A stretch of DNA of 64,000 bases, taken from the NCBI RefSeq assembly GCF_035989305.1, contig NZ_CP108514.1, forward strand, positions 6,924,501 through 6,988,500. Reading direction: 5' to 3'. A program made the position numbers and the translations under genes. How positions within the stretch are numbered: the first letter of the stretch is position 1; the number at the start of each line of letters is the position of its first letter. Origin of the DNA: Streptomyces sp. NBC_01233 (GTDB lineage: Bacteria; Actinomycetota; Actinomycetes; Streptomycetales; Streptomycetaceae). The notes under the pieces are model-generated. The model had not been told where the DNA came from and did not search any database. It was given only the letters and a program-made list of their open reading frames with translations. Shown in pieces: positions 17,095-25,264 of the stretch.

Positions 17095-19149
17095 GTGTCC
17101 AAACTGACCGACGTGCCCAAACGGATCCTGATCGGCCGGGCGCTACGCAGCGACCGCCTCGGAGAAACCCTCCTGCCCAAGCGGATCGCCCTTCCCGTCT
17201 TCGCCTCCGACCCGCTCTCCTCAGTGGCATATGCCCCTGGCGAGGTCCTGCTGGTCCTGTCGATCGCGGGCGTGTCGGCGTACCAGTACAGCCCCTGGAT
17301 CGCACTCGCGGTCGTCGTGCTGATGTTCACCGTCGTGGCCTCCTACCGCCAGAACGTCCACGCCTACCCGAGCGGTGGCGGCGACTACGAGGTGGCGAAC
17401 ACGAACCTCGGACCCAGGGCCGGTCTGACCGTCGCGAGCGCCCTGCTCGTCGACTACGTCCTGACCGTCGCCGTGTCGATCTCCTCCGGGGTCGAGAACC
17501 TCGGCTCCGCCGTGCACTTCGTCATCGAGCACAAGGTGCTCTCGGCGACCGTCATGATCCTTCTGCTCACGCTGATGAACCTGCGCGGCGTGAGGGAGTC
17601 CGGCAAGCTCTTCGCGATCCCGACCTATGTGTTCGTCGCCGCCGTCTTCGTCATGATCGGCTGGGGCGCCTGGAAGGGCATCGTCCTCGGCGAGACCCTG
17701 ACGGCGCCGACCGCCGACCTCGAGATCAAACCCGAGCAACAGGGGCTGGCCGGCTTCGCGATGGTCTTCCTGCTGCTCAGGGCCTTCTCCTCCGGCTGCG
17801 CGGCCCTGACGGGCGTCGAGGCCATCAGCAACGGCGTACCCGCCTTCCGCAAGCCCAAGAGCAAGAACGCCGCGGCCACCCTCGCCTACATGGGCGGCCT
17901 GGCGGTCACCATGTTCTGCGGGATCATCGGCCTGGCCATGGCCAGCGACGTGAGGATGGCCGAGAACCCCTCCGAGGACCTGCTGGCGAACGGCGTCCCG
18001 GTCGGCCCCGAGTACATCCAGAACCCGGTGATCTCGCAGGTGGCCGAGGCCGTCTTCGGCGACGGCAGCTTCCTCTTCGTCCTGCTGGCCGCGGCCACCG
18101 CGCTGGTGCTCTTCCTGGCGGCGAACACCGCGTACAACGGCTTCCCGCTGCTCGGCTCGATCCTCGCGCAGGACCGCTACCTGCCGCGCCAGCTGCACAC
18201 CCGGGGCGACCGGCTCGCCTTCTCCAACGGCATCGTGCTCCTCGCCGGCGCGGCCATCCTGCTCGTCTGGGTCTACGACGCGGACTCGACCAAGCTGATC
18301 CAGCTCTACATCGTCGGCGTGTTCGTCTCCTTCACGCTGAGCCAGATCGGCATGGTCCGGCACTGGAACCGCCACCTGAAGTCGGAGCGCGACCAGTCCG
18401 CACGCCGCCGGATGCACCGCTCCCGGGCGATCAACGCCTTCGGCGCCTTCTTCACCGGCATGGTGCTGGTCATCGTCCTCGCCACGAAGTTCACCCACGG
18501 TGCGTGGGTCGCCCTGCTCGGCATGCTGATCTTCTACGGCACGATGAGCGCGATCCGGAAGCACTACGACCGCGTCTCCGCCGAGATCGCCGCCGCCGAG
18601 GGCCCGAGCGACGACAGCGTGCGGCCCTCCCGGGTCCACTCGATCGTCCTGGTCTCCAAGGTCCACAAGCCCACGCTGCGCGCCCTCGCCTTCGCCAAGC
18701 TGACCCGCTCGGACACCCTGGAAGCGCTCAGCATCAGCGTCGACCCGGCCGAGACCAAGGCGCTGCGCGACGAGTGGGACCGGCGCGGGATCAACGTCCC
18801 GCTCAAGATCCTCGACTCGCCGTACCGCGAGATCACCCGCCCGGTGGTCGAGTACGTGAAGGGCCTGCGCAGCGAGAACCCGCGCGACGCCGTCAGCGTC
18901 TACATCCCGGAGTACGTCGTCGGACGCTGGTACGAGCACCTGCTGCACAACCAGAGCGCGCTGCGCCTCAAGGGCCGGCTGCTCTTCACACCCGGTGTGA
19001 TGGTCACCTCGGTGCCCTACCAGCTGGAGTCCTCGGAGCTCGCCAAGAAGCGGGCGAAGAAGCGCCAGGACTGGAACGCCCCGGGCGCCGTGCGCCGCGG
19101 CCCGGTCGACACCCCGCGGCCCCCGAAGGAGCCCGCCTCGAAGGGCTGA
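17095..19149 (+). CDS. APC-superfamily potassium transporter, KimA-like
   Basis: A 684-residue membrane protein with about 12 transmembrane helices (residues 30-485), followed by a cytoplasmic domain of about 190 residues. PVFASDPLSSVAYAPGE in helix 1 and SGGGDYEVANTNLG in the following loop match the KimA/YdaO family of proton-coupled K+ importers as I remember it. B. subtilis KimA is 607 residues and is shut off by c-di-AMP. The soluble domain (I-V-L-V-S-K-V-H-K-P-T-L-R-A-L onward) has a USP-like beta-alpha pattern. GTG start at 17095, divergent from the TrkA pair. I infer K+ uptake from family and neighbours; an amino-acid substrate is the alternative. Confidence 0.85.
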   Translation: MSKLTDVPKRILIGRALRSDRLGETLLPKRIALPVFASDPLSSVAYAPGEVLLVLSIAGVSAYQYSPWIALAVVVLMFTVVASYRQNVHAYPSGGGDYEVANTNLGPRAGLTVASALLVDYVLTVAVSISSGVENLGSAVHFVIEHKVLSATVMILLLTLMNLRGVRESGKLFAIPTYVFVAAVFVMIGWGAWKGIVLGETLTAPTADLEIKPEQQGLAGFAMVFLLLRAFSSGCAALTGVEAISNGVPAFRKPKSKNAAATLAYMGGLAVTMFCGIIGLAMASDVRMAENPSEDLLANGVPVGPEYIQNPVISQVAEAVFGDGSFLFVLLAAATALVLFLAANTAYNGFPLLGSILAQDRYLPRQLHTRGDRLAFSNGIVLLAGAAILLVWVYDADSTKLIQLYIVGVFVSFTLSQIGMVRHWNRHLKSERDQSARRRMHRSRAINAFGAFFTGMVLVIVLATKFTHGAWVALLGMLIFYGTMSAIRKHYDRVSAEIAAAEGPSDDSVRPSRVHSIVLVSKVHKPTLRALAFAKLTRSDTLEALSISVDPAETKALRDEWDRRGINVPLKILDSPYREITRPVVEYVKGLRSENPRDAVSVYIPEYVVGRWYEHLLHNQSALRLKGRLLFTPGVMVTSVPYQLESSELAKKRAKKRQDWNAPGAVRRGPVDTPRPPKEPASKG

Positions 19150-19160
19150 CCGGGTTGGTG

Positions 19161-19210
19161 AACGGCCGGACGAGATCCACGTAAACTGGTGGGTCGGTCG
19201 TCCGGCCGTT
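19161..19210. terminator. long inverted repeat between the K+ transporter and RNA methyltransferase genes
   Basis: A perfect 13-bp inverted repeat (AACGGCCGGACGA and its complement) with a 24-nt spacer, 11 bp after the transporter stop and 34 bp before the next ATG. It could terminate the transporter transcript or fold in the 5' leader of the methyltransferase. The spacer is long for a simple terminator. Confidence 0.5.
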
Positions 19211-19244
19211 ACCTTTTGAGCCACTTTCTTGGAGTCTCCCCACC

Positions 19245-20582
19245 ATGACGAGCGCCGAGCAGAACGAGAAGCAGTCACTGGTCGGGGAGGAGTACGAGGT
19301 CGAGGTCGGCCCCGTCGCGCACGGCGGGCACTGCATCGCCCGGACCTCGGACGGCCGCGTCCTGTTCGTGCGCCACACCCTGCCCGGCGAGAAGGTCATC
19401 GCCCGTGTGACGGAGGGCGACGAGGACTCGCGCTACCTGCGCGCCGACGCCGTCACCGTGCTCGACGCCTCCAAGGACCGCGTCGAGGCCCCCTGCCCTT
19501 ACGCCGGCCCCGGCAAGTGCGGCGGCTGCGACTGGCAGCACGCCAAGCCGGGCGCACAGCGCCGGCTCAAGGGCGAGGTCGTCGCCGAGCAGCTGAAGCG
19601 GCTTGCCGGGCTCACCCCGGAGGAAGCCGGCTGGGACGGCACCGTGATGCCCGCCGAGGGCGACAAGCTCCCGGCCGGTCAGGTGCCGCAGTGGCGCACC
19701 CGCGTGCAGTTCGCGATCGACGAGGACGGCCGCGTAGGCCTGCGCAAGCACCGCTCGCACGACATCGAGCTGATCGACCAGTGCATGATCGCGGCCCCGG
19801 GCGTCACCGAACTGGGCATCGAGCAGCAGGACTGGCCCCAGATGGCCACGGTCGAGGCGATCGCCGCGACCGGCTCTCAGGACCGCCAGGTCGTCCTCAC
19901 CCCCCGCCCCGGCGGCCGCCTCCCCCTCGTCGAGCTGGACAAGCCGGTCTCGGTCCTCCGGGTCGAGGAGAAGGACGGCGGAGTGCACCGCGTCCACGGC
20001 CGCCCCTTCGTACGGGAGCGCGCGGACGGCCGTACGTACCGCGTGGGCATGGGCGGCTTCTGGCAGGTCCACCCGCAGGCCGCCGACACCCTGATCAAGG
20101 CCGTCATGCAGGGCCTGATGCCGCGCAAGGGCGAGATGGCCCTCGACCTGTACTGCGGCGTCGGCATCTTCGCGGGCGCCCTCGCGGAACGCCTGGGCGA
20201 GACCGGCGCGGTGCTCGGCATCGAGTCGACGAAGCGCGCGGTCGAGGACGCCCGGCACAACCTGGCGGACTTCCCGCGGGTCCGCATCGAGCAGGGCAAG
20301 GTCGACCAGATCCTCCCGAAGACCGGTATCACGGAGTGCGACCTGGTCGTCCTGGACCCGCCCCGCGCGGGCGCCGGCAAGGGCACGGTCCGCCACATCG
20401 CGGGCCTCTCGGCCCGCCGCATCGCCTACGTGGCCTGCGACCCGGCGGCCCTGGCCCGCGACCTGGGCTACTTCAAGGAGAACGGCTACAAGGTCCGCAC
20501 CCTCCGCGTCTTCGACCTCTTCCCGATGACGCACCACGTGGAGTGCGTGGCGATCCTTGAACAGGTTGCGAAGAGCTCCTGA
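19245..20582 (+). CDS. TRAM-domain class I SAM-dependent RNA methyltransferase (TrmA/RlmD family)
   Basis: A 445-residue 23S rRNA or tRNA uracil-C5 methyltransferase. An N-terminal TRAM beta-barrel (about 15-75) is followed by cysteines C-P-Y-A-G-P-G-K-C-G-G-C and later D-Q-C-M-I, the arrangement that binds a [4Fe-4S] cluster in RlmD-type enzymes. The Rossmann domain has LDLYCGVGIFAGAL (SAM loop), VVLDPPRAG, and YVACDPAALARDL with the catalytic Cys. ATG at 19245. It ends the conserved core region; accessory DNA follows. Confidence 0.9.
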   Translation: MTSAEQNEKQSLVGEEYEVEVGPVAHGGHCIARTSDGRVLFVRHTLPGEKVIARVTEGDEDSRYLRADAVTVLDASKDRVEAPCPYAGPGKCGGCDWQHAKPGAQRRLKGEVVAEQLKRLAGLTPEEAGWDGTVMPAEGDKLPAGQVPQWRTRVQFAIDEDGRVGLRKHRSHDIELIDQCMIAAPGVTELGIEQQDWPQMATVEAIAATGSQDRQVVLTPRPGGRLPLVELDKPVSVLRVEEKDGGVHRVHGRPFVRERADGRTYRVGMGGFWQVHPQAADTLIKAVMQGLMPRKGEMALDLYCGVGIFAGALAERLGETGAVLGIESTKRAVEDARHNLADFPRVRIEQGKVDQILPKTGITECDLVVLDPPRAGAGKGTVRHIAGLSARRIAYVACDPAALARDLGYFKENGYKVRTLRVFDLFPMTHHVECVAILEQVAKSS

Positions 20583-21062
20583 CCTGCACGTTTGTGGGTG
20601 CGCATTATGTGCACTATGGGCGTTACGGGCGATACCCTGACGCTGAAATGACGCTCGTGACGCTCATTTGACGCTCGCGGGAGACGTTTACTGACGAGCT
20701 GTCAGCATTGGCTGACGTCGCGTCAGTAGCGGGAGCCGTCGTCTCGGCCGGGCTGTGCGCCTGGTCGGGAAGACGGCTTTCTGCCTACCGTGGTGCCGAA
20801 TGTCGGCCTCTGACGGTGCGATGTGCAAGAGCTCCTGCCGGTCACGCTCTGTAGCGACTCTGGGTCCCCGCTGCTCGCTTCGGCGGCATGGGCCAGACCC
20901 TCAGCCTGGCGGTTGCCGTCCTGGCCGCCGTCCCCAACCTCCGCGGACAGGACATCTAGCCGACGGCGGTCGAGTCGGGATCAATTCGCCGGCTTTCGGC
21001 CCGATGCCGGCCCATGTCCGGTAGAGCGGAGGCAACTGCCGGCTGCGAGCGTGAGGTGGCGC
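20583..21062. other. intergenic boundary region with phased heptamer repeats
   Basis: A 480-bp gap. At 20638-20675 the heptamer TGACGCT occurs four times in direct orientation, starting at 20638, 20649, 20658 and 20669 (spacings 11, 9, 11). Related TGACG/GTCAG motifs follow to about 20727. A short open stretch at 20888-20959 reads M-G-Q-T-L-S-L-A-V-A-V-L-A-A-V and stops, and may be a gene remnant. I see no other gene. Confidence 0.55.
20638..20675. repeat. four phased direct repeats TGACGCT
   Basis: Four copies on roughly the same face of the helix. SARP-family activators of Streptomyces bind heptamer direct repeats spaced about 11 bp, so an operator is possible, though no obvious target promoter follows. 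Confidence 0.5.
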
Positions 21063-22212
21063 ATGCACCGCTGGTCCCCGTTGAACGGCCGCCGACGCGA
21101 ACTCCTGCGGAGGCTGGATGCCGGCGGGGAGCTGGGCTCGGCGTCGGCTGAACGACTTTCCGCGCATGCGCTGCGCGACCGAGGGCCGCTGGTCGTCGTA
21201 CGCCGTGACGGGGCGGTGCGGGCCGAGGTCACCGAGGCCGGGAAGTTCTATCTGGAGCACGGTCACCATCCGGAGGATCCGCGGTACGCCGCCGCGCCCC
21301 AGGAGGGAGCCGAGAAGGCGCCTGTGGCGTACTCGGAGCGGGCTTTGGTTGGGGCGCGGCGCGCCACGGCGGAGCTGATCGAACGGCTCGTGGCTGAGCG
21401 GCGGGTGGTCGTTCCAGGGCCGGACGAGGCGACGGAAGCCTAATACCGGCGGGCCATCGACTACGCGAAGCGGCACAATCTCACGTCGGCGGGGAAGCGC
21501 ATCGAGAAGCTCCGCCTGTGGAACCGCGACCTTCGGATCTCCCTCGAAGACGGGCCGCATCACAACGCGAAGAGCGAGAGGCCGGAGAGCGCGCCGCCGA
21601 TCCCTGTCTCCGCCCAACTGCGCTCCCTTCAACCAGTGGTGGCTGCTCTCAAGGGAGACCAGTGCCGCCTCGCCGTGTCCGCGACTCTTCGGAGCAGGGC
21701 TCTGCGTCTGCTCCAGGGCCTGTGTGCGGAGGCGGTGAAACGGGGCCACACGGTACGGGAGCACCCGATGGATGGGAACTACCGCAGCCGGGCCTATGCG
21801 TTCGGCGGCACGTACGTCCCATCTCGTCCCTCCCGGCGCGAGGGCGAGCTGGACCTGGCCGTCGGCGACTTCACGTACACGGTGACCATCAAGCAGGAGT
21901 TTCCCCAGTCCGAGGACCCGGAGCGGGCGCACAGTCTGATGATCGAGCTCCCGTACAGCCGATCGGGCCGCCAGGGCAAGTGGGCCGACCGGAAACGGTG
22001 GAAGCTGGAGGACGTCCTCGGCGCGGTCCTGCGCGAGGTGGAAGTCCGCTCGCGAGAGGACGCCCAACGCCGGATCGACGAGAAGCGGGCCGAGGAGGAC
22101 CGGAAGGTCCGGTGGCAGGCTGCGATGGACTCGGCGCGGGAGCAGGCGATCCAGGCCCAGCTCGCCACTGTCCTGCGTGAGCAGGCGCAGGACTGGCATC
22201 AGGCGAGAGCTG
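21063..22212 (+). pseudogene. conserved Streptomyces hypothetical gene, interrupted by an in-frame stop and an IS
   Basis: The frame starting at ATG 21063 gives 126 residues (MHRWSPLNGRRRELL...), then a TAA at 21441-21443. The same frame continues at once with coherent protein sequence (Y-R-R-A-I-D-Y-A-K-R-H-N-L) for about 255 codons until it runs into the transposase near 22212. Read through the stop, it resembles a Streptomyces hypothetical protein whose homologues end in a helical charged segment (R-E-Q-A-Q-D-W-H-Q-A-R-A here). The product is therefore broken twice, by a nonsense codon and by loss of its C-terminus at the IS. Function unknown. The right boundary is approximate. Confidence 0.7.
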
Positions 22213-22227
22213 GGCTGTACGGAACGA

Positions 22228-22285
22228 CGAAGCTCCTGGTAGACGGGTTCTCGACCAAGATCACCCGTGTCCGCCAGGAGCTTCG
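22228..22285 (+). promoter_or_regulatory. hairpin that can sequester the transposase ribosome binding site
   Basis: A perfect 12-bp inverted repeat, CGAAGCTCCTGG (22228-22239) and CCAGGAGCTTCG (22274-22285), with a 34-nt spacer. The right arm contains the CAGGAG ribosome binding site and ends 1 bp before the GTG start of the transposase. Transcripts entering from outside would include both arms and could hide the site, a known way for IS elements to limit transposase made by read-through. Confidence 0.55.
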
Positions 22286-22286
22286 C

Positions 22287-23042
22287 GTGCTTGTTCACCC
22301 GTCGTCGATCGATCTGTCCACCAGCACCCTGCGGCACCTGACCGGGCAGCTCACAGTTCGGCAACGGGAGATCGGTACCCGGTGGCGACGACTGCCCGCC
22401 GGCCGTCAGGCCCTCCTCACCCTGGCCCACCTGCGGTGCGGCGACACCTACGCCCAGCTCGCCGCCGGCTTCGGAATCGGCATCGCGACCGTCTACCGGT
22501 ACATACGCGAGGCCATCGAAGTCCTGGGCGCTCTCGCGCCGACCCTGGCCGAGGTGATGGAGACGGCCCGGACGAAGGCGTTCGTGATCCTGGACGGCAC
22601 CCTGCTGCCGATCGACCGGATCGCCGCCGACACCCCGTACTACTCGGGCAAGCACAAGCGGCACGGCATGAACGTGCAGGTCCTCACCGACCCCTTCGGC
22701 CGACTGCTCTGTGCGTCACCAGCCCTGCCCGGAGCCACTCACGACCTCACCGCCGCCCGAAGCCATGGCATCGTCGACGCGCTCGCCGCCGCGGGACTGA
22801 AATGCTGGGCGGACAAGGCCTACCAAGGCGCCGGCCTGCACATTCCGGTCCCCTTCCGGGGCCGCCTGCTCAAGCGCTGGAAGCGACGGCACAACAGCAG
22901 CCACGCCAAGATCAGCTGCGTCGGCGAGCAGGCCATGGCCATGCTGAAGGGCTGGCGCCTCCTGCGGAAGCTCCGTTGCAGCACCAACCGGATCACCGAC
23001 ATCGTGAAGACAGTCCTCGTCCTCCACCACGCCTCAACATGA
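22287..23042 (+). CDS. IS5-family transposase
   Basis: A 251-residue DDE transposase. It begins VLVHPSSIDLSTSTLRHLT, has a helix-turn-helix (Y-A-Q-L-A-A-G-F-G-I-G-I-A-T-V-Y-R-Y), then the catalytic domain: F-V-I-L-D-G-T-L-L-P-I-D (first Asp), P-G-A-T-H-D (second Asp), and G-E-Q-A-M-A near the C-terminus (Glu). All three acidic residues are present, so it may be active. GTG start at 22287 preceded by CAGGAG. The open frame is fused upstream to the interrupted host gene and runs from 21636, but the family's normal start is the GTG chosen here. Confidence 0.85.
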   Translation: MLVHPSSIDLSTSTLRHLTGQLTVRQREIGTRWRRLPAGRQALLTLAHLRCGDTYAQLAAGFGIGIATVYRYIREAIEVLGALAPTLAEVMETARTKAFVILDGTLLPIDRIAADTPYYSGKHKRHGMNVQVLTDPFGRLLCASPALPGATHDLTAARSHGIVDALAAAGLKCWADKAYQGAGLHIPVPFRGRLLKRWKRRHNSSHAKISCVGEQAMAMLKGWRLLRKLRCSTNRITDIVKTVLVLHHAST

Positions 23043-23060
23043 GCTTGGAAAAGGCTCATT

Positions 23061-23605
23061 GACCTGGCCGTTCCCGCCGATGTCCCCATAGCCGACCTGT
23101 TGCCCACGGTGATCAGCTACGGAGGAAGGCCCTGGAGGAGTCCGGCCTGGACCACGGAGGTTGGATCCTCCAGCGCTTGGGCGGCGCACCGCTCGATCCT
23201 GAGAGTGTCTTGGACTCCCTCGCGTTGCGCGAGGGCGAAGCCCTCTATCTCAGAGCCCGGGACGAGGCGCTGCCGGACGTACACCTCGACGACCTGGTCG
23301 ACGGCATCTCCACGGCGATGCAGGACCAGTCGCACGGCTGGAACGCCGATGCCAGCAGGCGTCTTCTGCACGGTCTTGCCGCCGCCACCATGATGCTCGG
23401 ACTCGTCGCTCTCGCCCTGCCCGGTGCGGCCGGGTGGATCAGGGCGATCGGAGCCGCGACCGCAGGGCTGCTGGGGCTGGAGAGTTCGAGGATAAGGACG
23501 CTTCCCGCGCAATTGCTGTCGATGTTGCCCACCGGGCCCGACCTGACGCCGGAGTCCGCTTCCCTTTCCCTCGGTGAGGCAAGAGTAACACTGCGTTGTA
23601 GCTGA
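23061..23605 (+). pseudogene. eccD-like type VII secretion membrane protein, N-terminal fragment
   Basis: Directly after the IS the sequence reads I-D-L-A-V-P-A-D-V-P-I-A-D-L-L-P-T (frame of 23061). At about 23121-23131 (GGAGGAAGG) it shifts by -1 and continues S-G-L-D-H-G-G-W-I-L-Q-R-L-G-G, then D-E-A-L-P-D-V-H-L-D-D-L-V-D-G-I. This is the ubiquitin-like N-terminal domain of EccD, the multi-helix channel protein of ESX/type VII secretion. One membrane helix follows (M-M-L-G-L-V-A-L-A-L-P-G), then the similarity ends and a stop comes at 23603-23605. The normal protein is about 450-500 residues, so the start and over two thirds of the gene are missing. Confidence 0.75.
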
Positions 23606-23915
23606 TCGGCGCCCATGGCCAAAGTGTCATGCCCTGGAGTGATATGACTCAGCGTAACTTCCGTGACGCAGGGGCATGCCCCTGGGGGGAAATGCCCGAG
23701 AACGCCCCATCTCGCCTCGGCTTTTGCTCGATTGAGCGGCGGCTCCTTTGGTTATTGCTCGATCGAGCATTCCTCTTGACCGGTTGGCGGGAGTTGATTA
23801 CGGCTGGAATATTGCCCCTCAGGGCGGGTCGGTCTATCTTTTGGCTCGTCACACGTCGCGCCCTGTGGTAGGTCCCGGAGGCGCTGAGTTGAATTCTTCC
23901 GAAGGGGGATCTCTG
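23606..23915. promoter_or_regulatory. promoter region of the WXG100 locus with paired palindromes
   Basis: A 310-bp gap with no convincing gene. It holds a perfect 16-bp palindrome CAGGGGCATGCCCCTG at 23669-23684, the operator-like pair listed separately, and a TTGACC hexamer just after the second palindrome that could be a -35 element. Local base composition is more A/T-rich than the flanks, as in Streptomyces promoters. Confidence 0.5.
23726..23768. promoter_or_regulatory. candidate tandem operator, two copies of TTGCTCGATYGAGC
   Basis: GCTCGATTGAGC at 23726-23737 (one mismatch in the dyad) and GCTCGATCGAGC at 23757-23768 (perfect) start 31 bp apart, about three helical turns, and both are preceded by TT. 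Two identical palindromes on one face of the helix suggest cooperative binding by a dimeric regulator. No regulator gene is adjacent. Confidence 0.55.
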
Positions 23916-24266
23916 GTGGCGATGCAGCAGTCCGAAGAGGGCGCAACACGGAATGGGATCATGGCGCTGGAGCAGGCTTACTCCGGTGTCCTGAAGTGTC
24001 AGCAGGACGTCCAGGGGACGCGGCAAAACCTCGCGTCTGGATATGGAGGGGCCGACGGCGGCCAGTACGGCAAGCTCCTGGATCAGTGGGACGGGCATGT
24101 GGATACGATCCTGACCAATCTCGACAGAATGGTGGACGAGCTCAACAGCACGCTCACGGAGCACGGTCTGGCCCAGGGTTCCGCGAACGAGTCCATCGAC
24201 TCTGCGTACTCGCAGGCGACGAATGTCTTCGACACGCTCAATCCGGGTGCCGGCCACAGTTCCTGA
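23916..24266 (+). CDS. WXG100-family protein (first)
   Basis: A 116-residue helical protein with a W-D-G turn (L-D-Q-W-D-G-H-V-D-T-I-L) between two amphipathic helices, the ESAT-6/WXG100 layout. Such proteins are secreted as dimers by type VII systems or pair with effectors. GTG at 23916 is chosen because GAAGGGGGAT lies at the right distance; ATG 23922 is an alternative. The longer frame from 23748 would cover the operator region. Position 1 of a same-strand run leading to the giant gene. Confidence 0.8.
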   Translation: MAMQQSEEGATRNGIMALEQAYSGVLKCQQDVQGTRQNLASGYGGADGGQYGKLLDQWDGHVDTILTNLDRMVDELNSTLTEHGLAQGSANESIDSAYSQATNVFDTLNPGAGHSS

Positions 24267-24378
24267 TCGCTGCAGCCGCCCCGTAATACCGCACGCCCGC
24301 ACACCGCACTGCCGAACCACGCCCCGCCCACAGGTGATGGCTCGGAATCCGACCCCTCGCAGTCGAATCGAGGCTTCT

Positions 24379-24699
24379 ATGGACTTCAGCGACGGCTACA
24401 TCTACGTCGACTACAACCATGCTGAAAATGCCGCGGACGACATGGTCTCCCAGTCGCAAGCGATCATGAGTATCATCGCCAACCTGGAAATGGAACTCGC
24501 GGAACTCAGGAACACCTGGATAGGTGACGACCGCGAGGTCTACAGTGAGGTCCAGGCGAAATGGGACCAGGCTGTCGAAAACATCAAGGCTCTTCTCGCT
24601 AGTCACTCCGCGCTCCTCACGGACATCTCAGGGAACTATCGCTTCACCGAGAACAATCTCGCCCAGAAGTGGGGGGACATTCGAATCGGAGGCCGCTGA
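24379..24699 (+). CDS. WXG100-family protein (second)
   Basis: A 106-residue protein starting MDFSDGYIYVDYNHAEN. It has two predicted helices around L-R-N-T-W-I-G-D-D-R, a textbook W-x-G turn. The ATG at 24379 is preceded by GAGG. It follows the first WXG100 gene after 112 bp; in type VII loci such pairs form heterodimers. The frame open from 24223 has a Pro/Arg-rich N-terminus and is rejected. Confidence 0.85.
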   Translation: MDFSDGYIYVDYNHAENAADDMVSQSQAIMSIIANLEMELAELRNTWIGDDREVYSEVQAKWDQAVENIKALLASHSALLTDISGNYRFTENNLAQKWGDIRIGGR

Positions 24700-24788
24700 T
24701 CGATATACAGCCATGCGCCGTCGTTCTACGCCGTGCCGGGCGAGATCGACGGCGCTGACACACCTCGTCACATGAGAAGGGAGGTCCG

Positions 24789-25244
24789 GTGGCCGACAAA
24801 GGCCGAACGCCGACGGTTCTCGACAGCGAGTGGTTGAAGCGATTCATTCACGAGAACATCGATGAATTTCGTGCCACTTTGCAGAAGATTCTCAAGGACG
24901 ACCCTAATGGGCGCGCCATCAGTTTCATCGCCGATGCCATGCTCACCAGCACCACCCTCGTCGCCACCAAGCCGCTTGCGTTGGGGCTCATGGCCGGCGA
25001 GAAAGGGGTCGGTGGAGGGGATCTCAATAAAGCGATACAGGAGACGGCGGCGAGCATCGTAAAAATACTCACCGACCAAAATCTGCTGTGGGAAGAAGTG
25101 GAAGACGCTCTTCGGGAGACCATCCAGAGGATGCGGGAGAGGCAGGGGAAGAGCCTTCAAAAGATCTCGACCGAGACCTTCCTCGATCTCTTCGAGGATG
25201 TGGACACCGCTGTGAGTTCTGACATGCCCGCCAAGGACGCCTGA
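24789..25244 (+). CDS. hypothetical protein of the type VII cargo locus (151 aa)
   Basis: Not recognised. A 151-residue, mostly helical protein with a charged N-terminus, a mildly hydrophobic middle (L-T-S-T-T-L-V-A-T-K-P-L-A-L-G-L-M-A-G) and an amphipathic C-terminal helix (R-E-T-I-Q-R-M-R-E-R-Q-G-K-S-L-Q-K). GTG start at 24789 after a good GGGAGG site. No signal peptide or Cys. Its place between WXG100 genes and the next two proteins suggests a chaperone or accessory role in export; this is inference only. Confidence 0.7.
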   Translation: MADKGRTPTVLDSEWLKRFIHENIDEFRATLQKILKDDPNGRAISFIADAMLTSTTLVATKPLALGLMAGEKGVGGGDLNKAIQETAASIVKILTDQNLLWEEVEDALRETIQRMRERQGKSLQKISTETFLDLFEDVDTAVSSDMPAKDA

Positions 25245-25264
25245 GGAGAGGCTGGAGCCCCGCC

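Larger units (their letters stand above)
22213..23060 (+). mobile_element. IS5-family (HARBI1/DDE_Tnp_4-like) insertion sequence
   Basis: A short element with a single transposase gene. The right end is inferred near 23058-23060, where eccD-like coding sequence begins. The 3' end contains an imperfect inverted repeat (ATGAGCTT ... AAGGCTCAT) at about 23038-23059. I could not identify matching terminal repeats or a target duplication. The left edge is placed where the upstream gene's protein similarity stops. Unrelated genes lie on the two sides, so this copy sits at a rearrangement breakpoint. Confidence 0.7.

Noticed and set aside
16875..20582. Expected undecylprodigiosin (red) genes by synteny with S. 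coelicolor
   Set aside because: None are present; the TrkA, transporter and trmA-like genes are directly adjacent. The synteny itself is from memory.
20901..22664. 587-codon minus-strand open frame across the junction region
   Set aside because: It is antisense to the transposase and host-gene fragments, whose plus-strand translations carry recognisable motifs.
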